Below, one piece after another: positions 1 through 7,798 of a stretch of DNA of 64,000 bases. Origin of the DNA: Streptomyces sp. M41(2017) (GTDB taxonomy: Bacteria > Actinomycetota > Actinomycetes > Streptomycetales > Streptomycetaceae); NCBI RefSeq assembly GCF_002078175.1, contig NZ_MWFK01000002.1:558001-622000 (forward strand), read 5' to 3'. The stretch's first letter is position 1. Every line of letters starts with the position of its first letter. A program made the position numbers and the translations under genes. A model generated the notes under the pieces. The model saw only the letters and a list, made by a program, of their open reading frames with translations. It did no database searches and was not told the origin of the DNA.

Positions 1-1
1 C

Positions 2-433
2 GCGTTGCGCCGGCGTTGCCTGACCTCCCTCCTCACGTCGGGGGTGCCCGAACGGCTCCGCCCCGGGTTCTGGGACAACGACGGCCGCTGTTGCGGAACG
101 GCGGGTGTCGGCGATGTCCTCCTGGACGCCGCGCAGGACCGCGCGGACACGGAGTGGTCGGAGACGCTCCTGCGAGGAGCCCGCACGATGGGCGACGCTC
201 TCGTGGAGCGCGCGATCCACGACGCGTCGGGGGCCCGCTGGCGATTCCTGGAGTACCGCGACGACGACCCCCTGCTGCCGCCGGGCACCGCGTGGATGCA
301 GGGGGCGTCGGGCATCGCCGCCTACCTGCTGCGACTCGCCCGGTTCATCGAGACCGGACCGAACTCTCCTGTCGTGGACCGTCCGGACCAGTGGTGGGCC
401 GTACCGGCCGGCGTCCGTGTGACGGGTTCGTGA
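2..433 (+). CDS. LanC-like (lanthionine synthetase C family) protein, C-terminal part
   Basis: The frame is open from the left edge of the window, so the start lies outside; only the last ~143 residues are seen. The visible part has a Gly-Arg-Cys-Cys-Gly-Thr-Ala-Gly-Val-Gly-Asp block and a terminal W-M-Q-G-A-S-G-I-A-A-Y-L-L-R-L block, which are the two signature stretches of the LanC alpha-toroid. In classical LanC cyclases the first block is Cys-His-Gly and supplies two zinc ligands. Here it is Cys-Cys-Gly, the CCG variant known from some class II and stand-alone LanC domains. It may cyclise dehydrated peptides or be an orphan LanC-like protein. No precursor peptide or dehydratase is visible inside the window, so the role stays open. 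Confidence 0.7.
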   Translation, partial: ALRRRCLTSLLTSGVPERLRPGFWDNDGRCCGTAGVGDVLLDAAQDRADTEWSETLLRGARTMGDALVERAIHDASGARWRFLEYRDDDPLLPPGTAWMQGASGIAAYLLRLARFIETGPNSPVVDRPDQWWAVPAGVRVTGS

Positions 434-495
434 GCCGCGGGGCGGACCGCGGGGCCCCTTGTCAGGGTCTCCCGGAGGCGATCGAGGAGGAACAG

Positions 496-1008
496 GTGCA
501 CCTGCGCAATGTCACGCCGGACGACGTCGAGGCGTATGTCCGGATGCGGTGCGATCCCGCGATGATGGCCGACCTCGGCGGGCCGCTCCCGGCGGACGGC
601 ATGGCCGACAAGGTCCGCAGGGACGCCGAACAGGCGGCGGCCGACCGGGAGTGGATCAGGATGATCGTCCCCGACGCGGGCGACCCAGGCGTCGTGGCGG
701 GATCGGTGGCCCTCTGGTCGCACGACGGCGAGGAGGGGTTGATCTCCGAGATCGGCTGGATGGTCCTGCTCGAGTTCCAGGGTCGAGGTCTGGGCAAGCG
801 CGCCGTCCGCGTCCTCCTGGAGCAGGCACGGGACCAGGACCGCTGGGGCAGGGTGCACGCCTTTCCGGCGACCCGGAACGCGGCCTCGAACGGCGTCTGC
901 CGCTCCGTCGGATTCCGGCTGCTCTCCCAGGTCGCGGTGGAGTTCGCGGGGCGCGTCATCCATTCCAACCACTGGGTCATCGATCCCGGCAGGGATCTGT
1001 CCACCTGA
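496..1008 (+). CDS. GNAT family N-acetyltransferase
   Basis: 170-residue protein. It begins with the usual GNAT opening (V-H-L-R-N-V-T-P-D-D-V-E-A-Y-V-R-M-R). The acetyl-CoA binding loop is seen as Q-G-R-G-L-G-K-R-A at about residue 95-103, followed by an N-A-A-S-N-G-V-C-R-S-V-G-F motif typical of motif B in RimJ/RimL-like enzymes. The GTG at 496 is chosen because GAGGAGG lies 5-6 bases upstream and nothing conserved is encoded before it. The acceptor substrate cannot be inferred. It follows the LanC-like gene by 62 bp on the same strand and may be co-transcribed with it. Confidence 0.8.
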   Translation: MHLRNVTPDDVEAYVRMRCDPAMMADLGGPLPADGMADKVRRDAEQAAADREWIRMIVPDAGDPGVVAGSVALWSHDGEEGLISEIGWMVLLEFQGRGLGKRAVRVLLEQARDQDRWGRVHAFPATRNAASNGVCRSVGFRLLSQVAVEFAGRVIHSNHWVIDPGRDLST

Positions 1009-1209
1009 GAGCGGTGACGCGACGGCGAGCCGGTCGGTCCGCCGAGCCGTGCGGCGGGTCCAGGACGGCATCGCGCGGGCAGTTGCCCGACTGGTCGGCG
1101 ACCGCGCCTCGCACGATTCGGGCACGGCGGCGCCACAGGTCGACGGGGCGACGGCGACGCCCAGGCCCGACCGGCGGGGTAAGGAGGCCGACGGTGCGGT
1201 CCCTCCGAG

Positions 1210-1575
1210 TCAGTCGCTCCAGGCCGTGCGCAGCAACTGGGCCGCCAGCACGACGCCTCCCGCCGCCGCGCCCACCGCGCCGGCGGCCAGGAAGCTGCGG
1301 GAGGAGCGCCAGGACAGTACCGACCAGCGGGACTGCGCGGACAGGACGGAGCCCGTGCTGAGCCACGAACCCGCCGAGATCAGCGACAGGGACGAGCCGA
1401 TCGACCCGAAGGACAGGGCACTCCCGATCGACCCCACGGACAGGGCCGACCCGACCGATCCCACGGACAGCACCGAGCCCACCGAGCCGATGGACAGGAC
1501 GGAGTCCTGCGACCACAACGACAGCACGGAACCGGAGGAGTCACGACCGACCGACCGTGCGGGCAGCTTTGTCAT
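1210..1575 (-). CDS. Ser/Gly decapeptide-repeat protein with C-terminal membrane segment
   Basis: 121 residues, function unknown. After a short basic N-terminus the protein is built from repeats close to S-V-L-S-x-G-S-x-G-S, about five to six decads at residues ~13-68. A C-terminal hydrophobic glycine/alanine-rich segment follows (about residues 92-114, F-L-A-A-G-A-V-G-A-A-A-G-G-V-V-L-A-A). The regular period of five to ten could form a small beta-solenoid or stacked turns, anchored by the C-terminal helix. ATG start with AGGA seven bases upstream. Repetitive DNA makes it prone to length variation. Overlapping frames on both strands are long because of the repeat, but only this one has a ribosome binding site and a sensible membrane anchor. 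Confidence 0.6.
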   Translation of the reverse strand: MTKLPARSVGRDSSGSVLSLWSQDSVLSIGSVGSVLSVGSVGSALSVGSIGSALSFGSIGSSLSLISAGSWLSTGSVLSAQSRWSVLSWRSSRSFLAAGAVGAAAGGVVLAAQLLRTAWSD

Positions 1576-1655
1576 GAGGTCATCCTGCCCGATGGCCGTC
1601 GTCCGCGGTCACTTCTCGACCGTTCGCCGCCTGCGGGGAGTCCGGCGCACCTGCC

Positions 1656-1889
1656 TCAGACATCGGCCGCGTAGAGGTCCGCCTTCTCGTAGTTGGCCAG
1701 GGCCAGGCCGAGGGCGAAGAAGGTCGGCGCCCACTCCCCCACGAAGATCCCCCACCGGTCGGCCCGTTCGATGTTCTCCTGCTTGTTGGACGCCAGCCAG
1801 GAGACGAGCGACAGGCCGATGGAGCCGAAGGCCGCCACATAGGCGTGCTCGCTCTGGACGCCCGCTTCGTGCAGCTTCTTGACGATCAT
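1656..1889 (-). CDS. Small membrane protein, unknown function
   Basis: 77 residues starting M-I-V-K-K-L-H-E-A-G. There are probably two hydrophobic stretches: around residues 17-33 (A-Y-V-A-A-F-G-S-I-G-L-S-L-V-S-W-L) and 52-66 (W-A-P-T-F-F-A-L-G-L-A-L). AGAGGAAC lies just upstream of the ATG. The upstream DNA at 1921-1950 is unusually AT-rich for this genome. It contains a 6-bp inverted repeat (GCGCGA at 1926, TCGCGC at 1943) around a TTAAAT-like element on the minus strand, a plausible promoter. No family is recognised. It could form a unit with the downstream repeat protein, which has the same orientation about 80 bp away. Confidence 0.6.
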   Translation of the reverse strand: MIVKKLHEAGVQSEHAYVAAFGSIGLSLVSWLASNKQENIERADRWGIFVGEWAPTFFALGLALANYEKADLYAADV

Positions 1890-2056
1890 GATGTTCCTCT
1901 CGTCACCGATCGGCGCCCTCTTTTGGCGCGATTTAACCCTTTTCGCGCGACAGGGTGTCGATGGATGCGGAGGACGGACACGGGCCTCTGGACTGGGGTT
2001 TCCTCGTGGTCACCGGTGCCTGCTCATGCCTACCCGCGCTCGCTGGTGCTTCCGCG

Positions 2057-2713
2057 CTACGAACGCGGTGCGGCCGCGCTGATGTCGTCGTGCAGGTGGC
2101 CCATCAGCTCACCCATCTCGCGGACGTCGGCGTTCGGGCCCTCGGCGTCCCGGGCGGCGCGGCGCAGCCAGTCCGCGGTCGTCAGGGCGAGCGCGGTGGC
2201 GTCCTCCTGTCGGTTGTCACCCAGGAGTTCCTCGATCCGGAACGCGAGACCGCCGAGGGTCTCGTCGTTGGTCTCCGGGGTCAGGTAGCCGCGTAGCCCG
2301 GTGGGATAGGGGTTCTGGGACCTGGCGTCTCGCACCGCGTCGAGGACGGCACTGTCCTCGCTGTACTGGTCGAGGTGGCCCAGCAGGACGTAGATCCGCG
2401 CCGTCAACCGGGGCAGGCCCGGCTGGTGGTCGAGCCAGGCCATCAGCTGCGGCTGGCCGCCGAGGTGGTCGACGAGCGGGGTCAGCGCCTCGACCGACTT
2501 GGTGGGCATGTCCCAGTGGTGCGGCAGCAGCTCGGCCACCTCGTCGGCGAGCGCCACCTCGTCCTCGGTGCTGATCGTGCCGGAGATGAACGCGGCGACC
2601 TTCGCGTTGTCCAGGACGAACCCGTCCGGCGTCGGCCTGGCGGCGCGCGTCGAGACGCCGTGCCGCCGGTGCAGAAGCTCACCGACACTCTTGAGGAGCG
2701 GCTTGTCGTGCAC
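2057..2713 (-). CDS. Hypothetical protein (possible XRE-like N-terminus)
   Basis: 218 residues, start GTG at 2713 with AGGAGG four bases upstream; the longer frame upstream of it is arginine-rich and unconvincing. The N-terminal ~90 residues (L-L-K-S-V-G-E-L-L-H-R-R-H-G ... F-I-S-G-T-I-S-T-E-D-E-V-A-L-A-D-E-V-A-E-L-L) resemble the repressor-type helical bundles found in many streptomycete regulators. The remainder is helical and acidic with no catalytic motif. No membrane segment or signal peptide. It is divergent from the phosphatase gene at 3068 and could be its regulator or antagonist, but this is only positional. Confidence 0.6.
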   Translation of the reverse strand: MHDKPLLKSVGELLHRRHGVSTRAARPTPDGFVLDNAKVAAFISGTISTEDEVALADEVAELLPHHWDMPTKSVEALTPLVDHLGGQPQLMAWLDHQPGLPRLTARIYVLLGHLDQYSEDSAVLDAVRDARSQNPYPTGLRGYLTPETNDETLGGLAFRIEELLGDNRQEDATALALTTADWLRRAARDAEGPNADVREMGELMGHLHDDISAAAPRS

Positions 2714-3067
2714 GAGACCTCCTGATGAACGCTCCCGAGAGCCGGTCGCCGCGTGCGCGGAGCACGATGCGGCGGCCTCCACGACGCCGCCGACCCCTCT
2801 CCGCGTCGGCACCACCACCGTGCCGTCCGGTCACGACACCCGCGCGCCCGGTGGGCCGAACGAGTGGGCCGAACGCGTACGGATGCCCGGCACCGGAGAG
2901 CCGGAATCCCCGGCCCGGGCCCGCGATCGCCGTGGCGGGGCGCAGCACCCGATCGTGCGGTCCACCGGACCGGACGTGGACGATCGGCGCGCTGGGGAGG
3001 CGGCCCGCCCGGGCCCGACGGAGCATGGGGAGGACGGAAACCGCCGAGCAGTGACGGGAGTGCGCAG
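2714..3067. other. Divergent intergenic region, 354 bp
   Basis: Lies between the 5' ends of the genes starting at 2713 (minus) and 3068 (plus), so it should hold both promoters. The plus-strand frame of the phosphatase stays open through it, but it would encode an Arg/Pro/Gly-rich stretch with no conserved features, so it is read as non-coding. No clear -35/-10 pair or palindrome was found. Confidence 0.4.
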
Positions 3068-4846
3068 GTGGGTGAAGGGCGGGAGCGGCGCGGCTCGGAG
3101 GAGTACGACGAGGTGCGCCAGGTCGAGGCGCTCAACCGGATGGCGGGCCCCGTCGGTGACGGATCGGGTGATCCGTCGGACCGTCTGCGCGGCCGTGAGG
3201 CCGATCTCCTGGTGGGACACGCGCTCGCGCGGGCCGAGACGTTGCGCGAGACGCTGGCCCTCGTCCCCCGGCTGGCCGACGCGTCGCTGCCGTTGCGCAG
3301 CCAGTTGGTCCTGCGGTCGGACCGCGAGCGGCTGCACTGCGTGGCCCAGCTCGGATTCACCGACTGCGGGGTCGACAACTTCCGGGTCACTCTCGGCAGC
3401 GATCACCCGGCCGCGCAGGCCGTCCGCACGGGGCGGCCCGTCTTCCTCTCCTCGTCGGACGAGTACCGGACCCGGTTCCCCGCCGGACCGTCCTGCGAGC
3501 TGAAGGGCCACGAGGCCTGGGCCTACCTGCCGCTGACCACCTACGGACAGGTCACCGGCGTATGGGTGGCCGGGTTCAGCGCGGCGCTGGAGATGACCGA
3601 GGGGGTCCGCGCGCTGCTGGCCACCGTGGCCCGCCTGCTCGGCCAGAGCATCGAGCGCACGTACACCGACGAGGCCGATCTGGCCCTCTCGCAGAGCCTG
3701 CGCAGCAGCATGAGCCGTATCGGCCCCGGCGTGGACGGCCTCACCGTGGCCGCACGGTACGTCCCCACCGGCGGCGGTCTGATGGTCGGCGGCGACTGGT
3801 TCGACAGCCTCAGCCTGCCCAACGGGCGCCTTGGCCTGGTGATCGGTGACGTCCAGGGGCACGACGTGCACGCCGCGGGGCTGATGTCCCAGTTGCGTAC
3901 GGCGATCCACGCCTACGCGGCCGAGGGGCACGGGCCCGACGCCGTCCTGGTGAGGGCCTCGCAGTTCCTCGCGGCGCTGGACGAGGACCGTTTCGCCACC
4001 TGCATCTACATGGAGGCCGAACCGGCCACCGGCACCCTGCGGATCGCCCGCGCGGGGCACCCCCACCCCGTCCTGCGGCTCCCGGACGGAACCTGCCTGC
4101 TCAAGCACCTGAGCGGCGGGCTTCCCCTGGGGCTGAATCTCGGGGAGGACGACTATCCGGTGAACGTCCTCACCCTGAACGAGGGCGAGGTGCTCATGCT
4201 GTGCACCGACGGTCTGATCGAGACCGGCGGTCACGACATGTACTCGGGCTGGCTCCGGGTGCGCAACGCCCTCTCCCCCGGTTCGTCCGAGGACCTCGAC
4301 GGCATGGCGGACCGCCTGCTGAACGCGGTCGTCGCCCCCCAGGAACCGGGAGATCACCCGCAGCACGCGTCGCTCACCGAGGACGACATCGCTCTGCTCC
4401 TGCTCCGCCGTGACGCGGGCGAGCCGGGAGTCGCCCCGCCCGAGCGCCGGCTCTTCCTCACCCTCGAACAGGACCAAGCCCGTGGCCTGTCCGAAGCGCG
4501 GATGGAGCTCCAGGGTCTGCTCCACGACTGGTCGAGTCCCGACCAGGTCGACACCGCCGTCCTGCTCACCTCCGAGCTTCTCGGCAACGTCCTGGTCCAC
4601 ACCGAGCAGGCCGCCGTCCTGCGGGCCGAGATCAGTGGCTCGCCGGACCACCGCCGGCTGCGCGTGGAGGTCACCGACCGCAGCGACGACGTCCCTCACC
4701 GGCGCGCGCCGGGCGAGCTCTCCTCCTCGGGCCGGGGCCTGGTCCTCCTCGATCTGCTGGCCCACCAGTGGAACGTCCGCCCGGAGCCGGAGGGCAAGAC
4801 CGTGTGGTTCGAACTCGACGAGGACCGGACCGACCTCCCGGCCTGA
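3068..4846 (+). CDS. GAF-PP2C(SpoIIE)-HATPase regulatory phosphatase
   Basis: 592 residues from the GTG at 3068 (GGGAG eight bases upstream). Order of domains: a GAF-like sensory domain (~50-210), a SpoIIE/RsbU-type PP2C phosphatase (~235-430) and a C-terminal RsbW-type ATPase (~450-585). Phosphatase metal-site motifs are V-G-G-D-W-F-D, I-G-D-V-Q-G-H-D and C-T-D-G-L-I-E. The ATPase has the N-box-like S-E-L-L-G-N-V-L-V-H-T and a G-R-G-L motif. This is the streptomycete partner-switching layout in which one protein can both phosphorylate and dephosphorylate an anti-sigma antagonist. Such proteins usually control stress sigma factors. No cognate antagonist gene is adjacent. Cytosolic, no membrane segments. 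Confidence 0.88.
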   Translation: MGEGRERRGSEEYDEVRQVEALNRMAGPVGDGSGDPSDRLRGREADLLVGHALARAETLRETLALVPRLADASLPLRSQLVLRSDRERLHCVAQLGFTDCGVDNFRVTLGSDHPAAQAVRTGRPVFLSSSDEYRTRFPAGPSCELKGHEAWAYLPLTTYGQVTGVWVAGFSAALEMTEGVRALLATVARLLGQSIERTYTDEADLALSQSLRSSMSRIGPGVDGLTVAARYVPTGGGLMVGGDWFDSLSLPNGRLGLVIGDVQGHDVHAAGLMSQLRTAIHAYAAEGHGPDAVLVRASQFLAALDEDRFATCIYMEAEPATGTLRIARAGHPHPVLRLPDGTCLLKHLSGGLPLGLNLGEDDYPVNVLTLNEGEVLMLCTDGLIETGGHDMYSGWLRVRNALSPGSSEDLDGMADRLLNAVVAPQEPGDHPQHASLTEDDIALLLLRRDAGEPGVAPPERRLFLTLEQDQARGLSEARMELQGLLHDWSSPDQVDTAVLLTSELLGNVLVHTEQAAVLRAEISGSPDHRRLRVEVTDRSDDVPHRRAPGELSSSGRGLVLLDLLAHQWNVRPEPEGKTVWFELDEDRTDLPA

Positions 4847-4856
4847 CCGGCGCGGA

Positions 4857-6176
4857 CTACGCCTGTTGCAGCGCGGGCTCCGGCTCCCTCTGCTGGGCGA
4901 GGGCGGGCTTCGGGCCCGGTGTCGCGTCCCAGCGGCCGGTGGTCCGGACGTAGAGGTGGATCACGGAGCCGGTCACCAGGAGGAGAAGGGGGCCGAACAC
5001 GAAGGGGTGCCGGGCCATGTCCAGTGGCAGGAAGCGGTACGACAGGAGGAGCGCGGTGAACACGATCGCCCCGTAGGTGACGAACCGGACTCCGGCGCGT
5101 TCCCAGCCACGGTCGAAGGAGCGCATCGCCGCCTCGACGGTGAGCGCGAACACCACACCGGCCAGGAGGTCCGCGCCGTAGTGGTAACCGAATCCCAGCG
5201 TGGCGGTGAGCGTGGCGACCAGCCAGAAGGCGCCCGCCCAGCGCATGACGCGCGGTGCCTTGCGCGAGTGGATGAAGAGCGTGGTGGCCCAGGCCGTGTG
5301 CAGGCTGGGCATGCAGTTGCGGGGGGTGATCCCGTCGAACGGGACCGCGTGCAGCGCTCCGAGCGGCGGCGCCGTGTTCGGCCACAGACCGGCCACCGCC
5401 CATGGCCCGCCCTCGGCGCTGTAGGCGAAGACCGGACCGACCACCGGGAAGATCATGTAGATGGCCGGGCCGAGCAGCCCGATGACCAGGAACGTGCGCA
5501 CCAGGTGATGGCCCGGGAAGCCGCGGTCGGCGGCGACGTTGCGCAGTTGGTACAGCCCGAAGAGGGCCGCGGCCAGGGGAAGCTGACCGTAGACCGCGTT
5601 CAGGACGTGGGTGCCGATCGGGTCGGTGGCCGCGACCATGCGGCCCACCAGCCATGAGGGGTCGCCCAGCGCGTGATCGGCGGTCGCCACGTATGGATCG
5701 AGCACCGCGTGCCGTGTCTTCGAGGTGATGAGCAGCCAGGTGTCACCCGTCTTGTGGCCCCCCACGAGGAGCAGGCCCAGCCCGACGCCCTTCAGCAGCA
5801 GGGCACGTTCCCGGCCGGTGCGGCGTACGACGGCGACGACCGCGCAGCCCAGGAGTACCCACAGCGCGCCGCTGCCGAAGTTCAGGTCGGCGCCGGCTAC
5901 CCAGCGCACCAGCGTGAGGACGACGTCGATACCGATGGCCGCCCCGGCGGCGACGAACCGTTCCCGCCAGGACAGCACCACCATCATCAGTGCCAGTCCG
6001 GCGTACAGCAGCGGGCCCGAGTGCGGGGCGAGCACGAACTCCCGCCCCAGGTTGGTGATCGGCCCGGGCTCGCCGTACCGCCGCGCGACGATCTCCAGCG
6101 CGACGAGGAAGCCCAGGACCGCCACGGCCGCCACGGCCCACAGAACCGCTTGGGGCCGACGCCGTACGGCGGACAC
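4857..6176 (-). CDS. PAP2-superfamily membrane phosphatase
   Basis: About 439 residues and ten or more hydrophobic segments. The PAP2_3/Aur1-like active-site motifs are visible in the C-terminal half: C-M-P-S-L-H-T-A-W-A (phosphatase motif 2, PSxH) and G-F-G-Y-H-Y-G-A-D (motif 3, HxxxD). Motif 1 (KxxxxxxRP) is not obvious. Members hydrolyse or transfer phospholipid head groups such as inositol phosphates at the membrane. The start is uncertain. The GTG at 6176 puts the first membrane helix right after an M-x-x-V-R-R-R N-terminus. GTG 6266 is in frame, but AGAAGG abuts it with no spacer. It is convergent with the phosphatase gene, with only 10 bp between the stops. Confidence 0.8.
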   Translation of the reverse strand: MSAVRRRPQAVLWAVAAVAVLGFLVALEIVARRYGEPGPITNLGREFVLAPHSGPLLYAGLALMMVVLSWRERFVAAGAAIGIDVVLTLVRWVAGADLNFGSGALWVLLGCAVVAVVRRTGRERALLLKGVGLGLLLVGGHKTGDTWLLITSKTRHAVLDPYVATADHALGDPSWLVGRMVAATDPIGTHVLNAVYGQLPLAAALFGLYQLRNVAADRGFPGHHLVRTFLVIGLLGPAIYMIFPVVGPVFAYSAEGGPWAVAGLWPNTAPPLGALHAVPFDGITPRNCMPSLHTAWATTLFIHSRKAPRVMRWAGAFWLVATLTATLGFGYHYGADLLAGVVFALTVEAAMRSFDRGWERAGVRFVTYGAIVFTALLLSYRFLPLDMARHPFVFGPLLLLVTGSVIHLYVRTTGRWDATPGPKPALAQQREPEPALQQA

Positions 6177-6532
6177 GATGCTGCTGTTGGCTGGCGAGGG
6201 CTCTCGCGATGTTCCTGATATCAACTGTTCTGGCCGATGTGTTGGGTGCTGGTCATCCGGGCTCACCCTTCTGGCCAGACCGCAGGTGCCTTCTGGTGAA
6301 GGTGGGGCGATCAGGACGATCACCGTGAGACCGATGATGTTATCGGAGAGGTGCCGGCGGGTTTCGGCGCTCACACCGGAGGCGGGGGCCGAGCGTTCCC
6401 GCCCCCCCGGCGCTCTGCGACCCCAACGGATTGCTGCCACCCTGGGAGACGGCGGATCTTCACTGCTCAGGGAGTTCTCATGGCATGGACGGACAGGGCG
6501 GCCACGGGAGGTCGGCGCGGGGAGTCGGGGAC

Positions 6533-7333
6533 GTGAGCGGCGCTCCGGTCTCCGAGGGCGACTACGGCAAGGACCTGTTCGAACCGGAGCACCCCGAGGA
6601 AGCGGGACGGATCGACGCGGCCGCGCTCGTGTACGACCCGGTCACCGTACGTCGGCTGCTCGCGCTGGGCGCGGCGCGGGACGGCCGCTGCCTGGAGGTG
6701 GGAGCCGGGACCGGCACCGTCCTGCGGTGGCTCCTGGACGAGGCGGGCGCCCGCGAGGTGGTCGCCCTCGACCGGGACACCAGTGGCCTCGGCACCCTGG
6801 CCGACGCACGCCTGCGGGTGGTCACCGCGGATCTCCGGGACGAGGGCCTGGACCTCGGCGGCTTCGACCTGATTCACGCCCGGTTCGTGCTCATGCACCT
6901 CCCCGAACGCCGCCGGCTCGTCGCACGGCTCGCGGAGTGGCTCAACCCGGGCGGCTGGCTCGTGCTCGGCGACGCCGTGGAGATGCCGAACGTCCTGGAC
7001 CCGGGGTCGGCCTACCGCCGGACCATGGACGCGATGTGGCAGGCGCTGAGGACGACCATCGGCACCGACACGTCCAGCGTCCCCGCCTATCCGCACTTCC
7101 TGCGCGAGGAGGGCCTCCGCCAGGTCGCCGGAGAGCTCGTCTGCCCGCCTCTGGCCGCCGACCGCGCCCTGGCCCGCTTCTGGTCCGAGACGTGGAACAG
7201 GATGCGGCCCGCCCTGATGGAGACAGGTCTCGTCGACTCCGCCGTCGTCGAGGAAGCCCTGGCCTACCTGGCATCTCCCGACCTGGCCGAGTTCGGACCG
7301 GGTATGGCGATGGCTTGGGGTCAGAAGCCGTGA
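6533..7333 (+). CDS. SAM-dependent methyltransferase
   Basis: 266 residues. Class I Rossmann methyltransferase: SAM motif I is C-L-E-V-G-A-G-T-G-T-V near residue 55, motif II an acidic V-V-A-L-D-R-D, and post-I motifs F-D-L-I-H-A-R-F-V-L-M-H-L and L-N-P-G-G-W-L-V-L-G-D follow. The substrate is unknown; the sequence looks like small-molecule methyltransferases of the UbiE/type-11 group. Start GTG 6533 follows GGGGAG. An in-frame ATG at 6485 is the alternative. A well-initiated 18-codon reading frame (6480-6536, GGGAG five bases before its ATG) overlaps the GTG as GTGA, so translation may be coupled to it. Confidence 0.82.
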   Translation: MSGAPVSEGDYGKDLFEPEHPEEAGRIDAAALVYDPVTVRRLLALGAARDGRCLEVGAGTGTVLRWLLDEAGAREVVALDRDTSGLGTLADARLRVVTADLRDEGLDLGGFDLIHARFVLMHLPERRRLVARLAEWLNPGGWLVLGDAVEMPNVLDPGSAYRRTMDAMWQALRTTIGTDTSSVPAYPHFLREEGLRQVAGELVCPPLAADRALARFWSETWNRMRPALMETGLVDSAVVEEALAYLASPDLAEFGPGMAMAWGQKP

Positions 7334-7392
7334 GGCCTGGGTACCCGGCCGTCCCGAACACACCGCACCCAGAGCGAGAAGAGATCTGCCCC

Positions 7393-7740
7393 ATGACCAT
7401 CACACGCGTTCTCGCGGTCGCCCCGGTCAGTGACATCGAGCGGGCGGTGGCCTGGTACGAACGGCTCCTGGGACGGCCCGCCGACCTGCGGCCCATGCCC
7501 GGGCTCGCGGACTGGCACCTCACCTCCACCGGCTGGATCCAGGTGTTCCATGACCCCGAACACGCCGGTTCGACGCTGCTCAACCTGAACGTGGACGACC
7601 TCGACCAGGCACTCGCCGACCTCGCGGCACGCGGTCTCACGGCAGGGACGGTCCAGCCCGGCGCACAGACCGTACGCTTTGCCGCGCTCCACGACCCCGA
7701 CGGCAACCGGATCACGCTGATCGAGAATCCGGTGGAGTGA
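7393..7740 (+). CDS. VOC-family (glyoxalase/bleomycin resistance-like) protein
   Basis: 115 residues, a single vicinal-oxygen-chelate domain: the opening V-S-D-I-E-R-A-V-A-W-Y-E-R-L-L-G-R and the closing F-A-A-L-H-D-P-D-G-N-R-I-T-L-I-E are characteristic. The C-terminal Glu is the usual metal ligand position. An N-terminal His ligand is not evident, so this may be a binding protein and not an enzyme. GAGAAGAGA precedes the ATG. It follows the methyltransferase by 59 bp on the same strand and is probably co-transcribed with it. Substrate unknown. Confidence 0.8.
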   Translation: MTITRVLAVAPVSDIERAVAWYERLLGRPADLRPMPGLADWHLTSTGWIQVFHDPEHAGSTLLNLNVDDLDQALADLAARGLTAGTVQPGAQTVRFAALHDPDGNRITLIENPVE

Positions 7741-7798
7741 CCCCCACCGCCGCGCTGCCGTAGCCCCGAGTCCGCGCGGGGTCGAAGGAATCGAACGG

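Noticed and set aside
977..1882. Overlapping frames on both strands around the decapeptide-repeat gene
   Set aside because: Low-complexity mirror frames caused by the repeat; none has a ribosome binding site with a sensible protein.
2831..4765. Long open frame on the minus strand opposite the GAF-PP2C-HATPase gene
   Set aside because: Antisense shadow of a GC-rich gene; no family motifs, whereas the plus strand has three intact domains.
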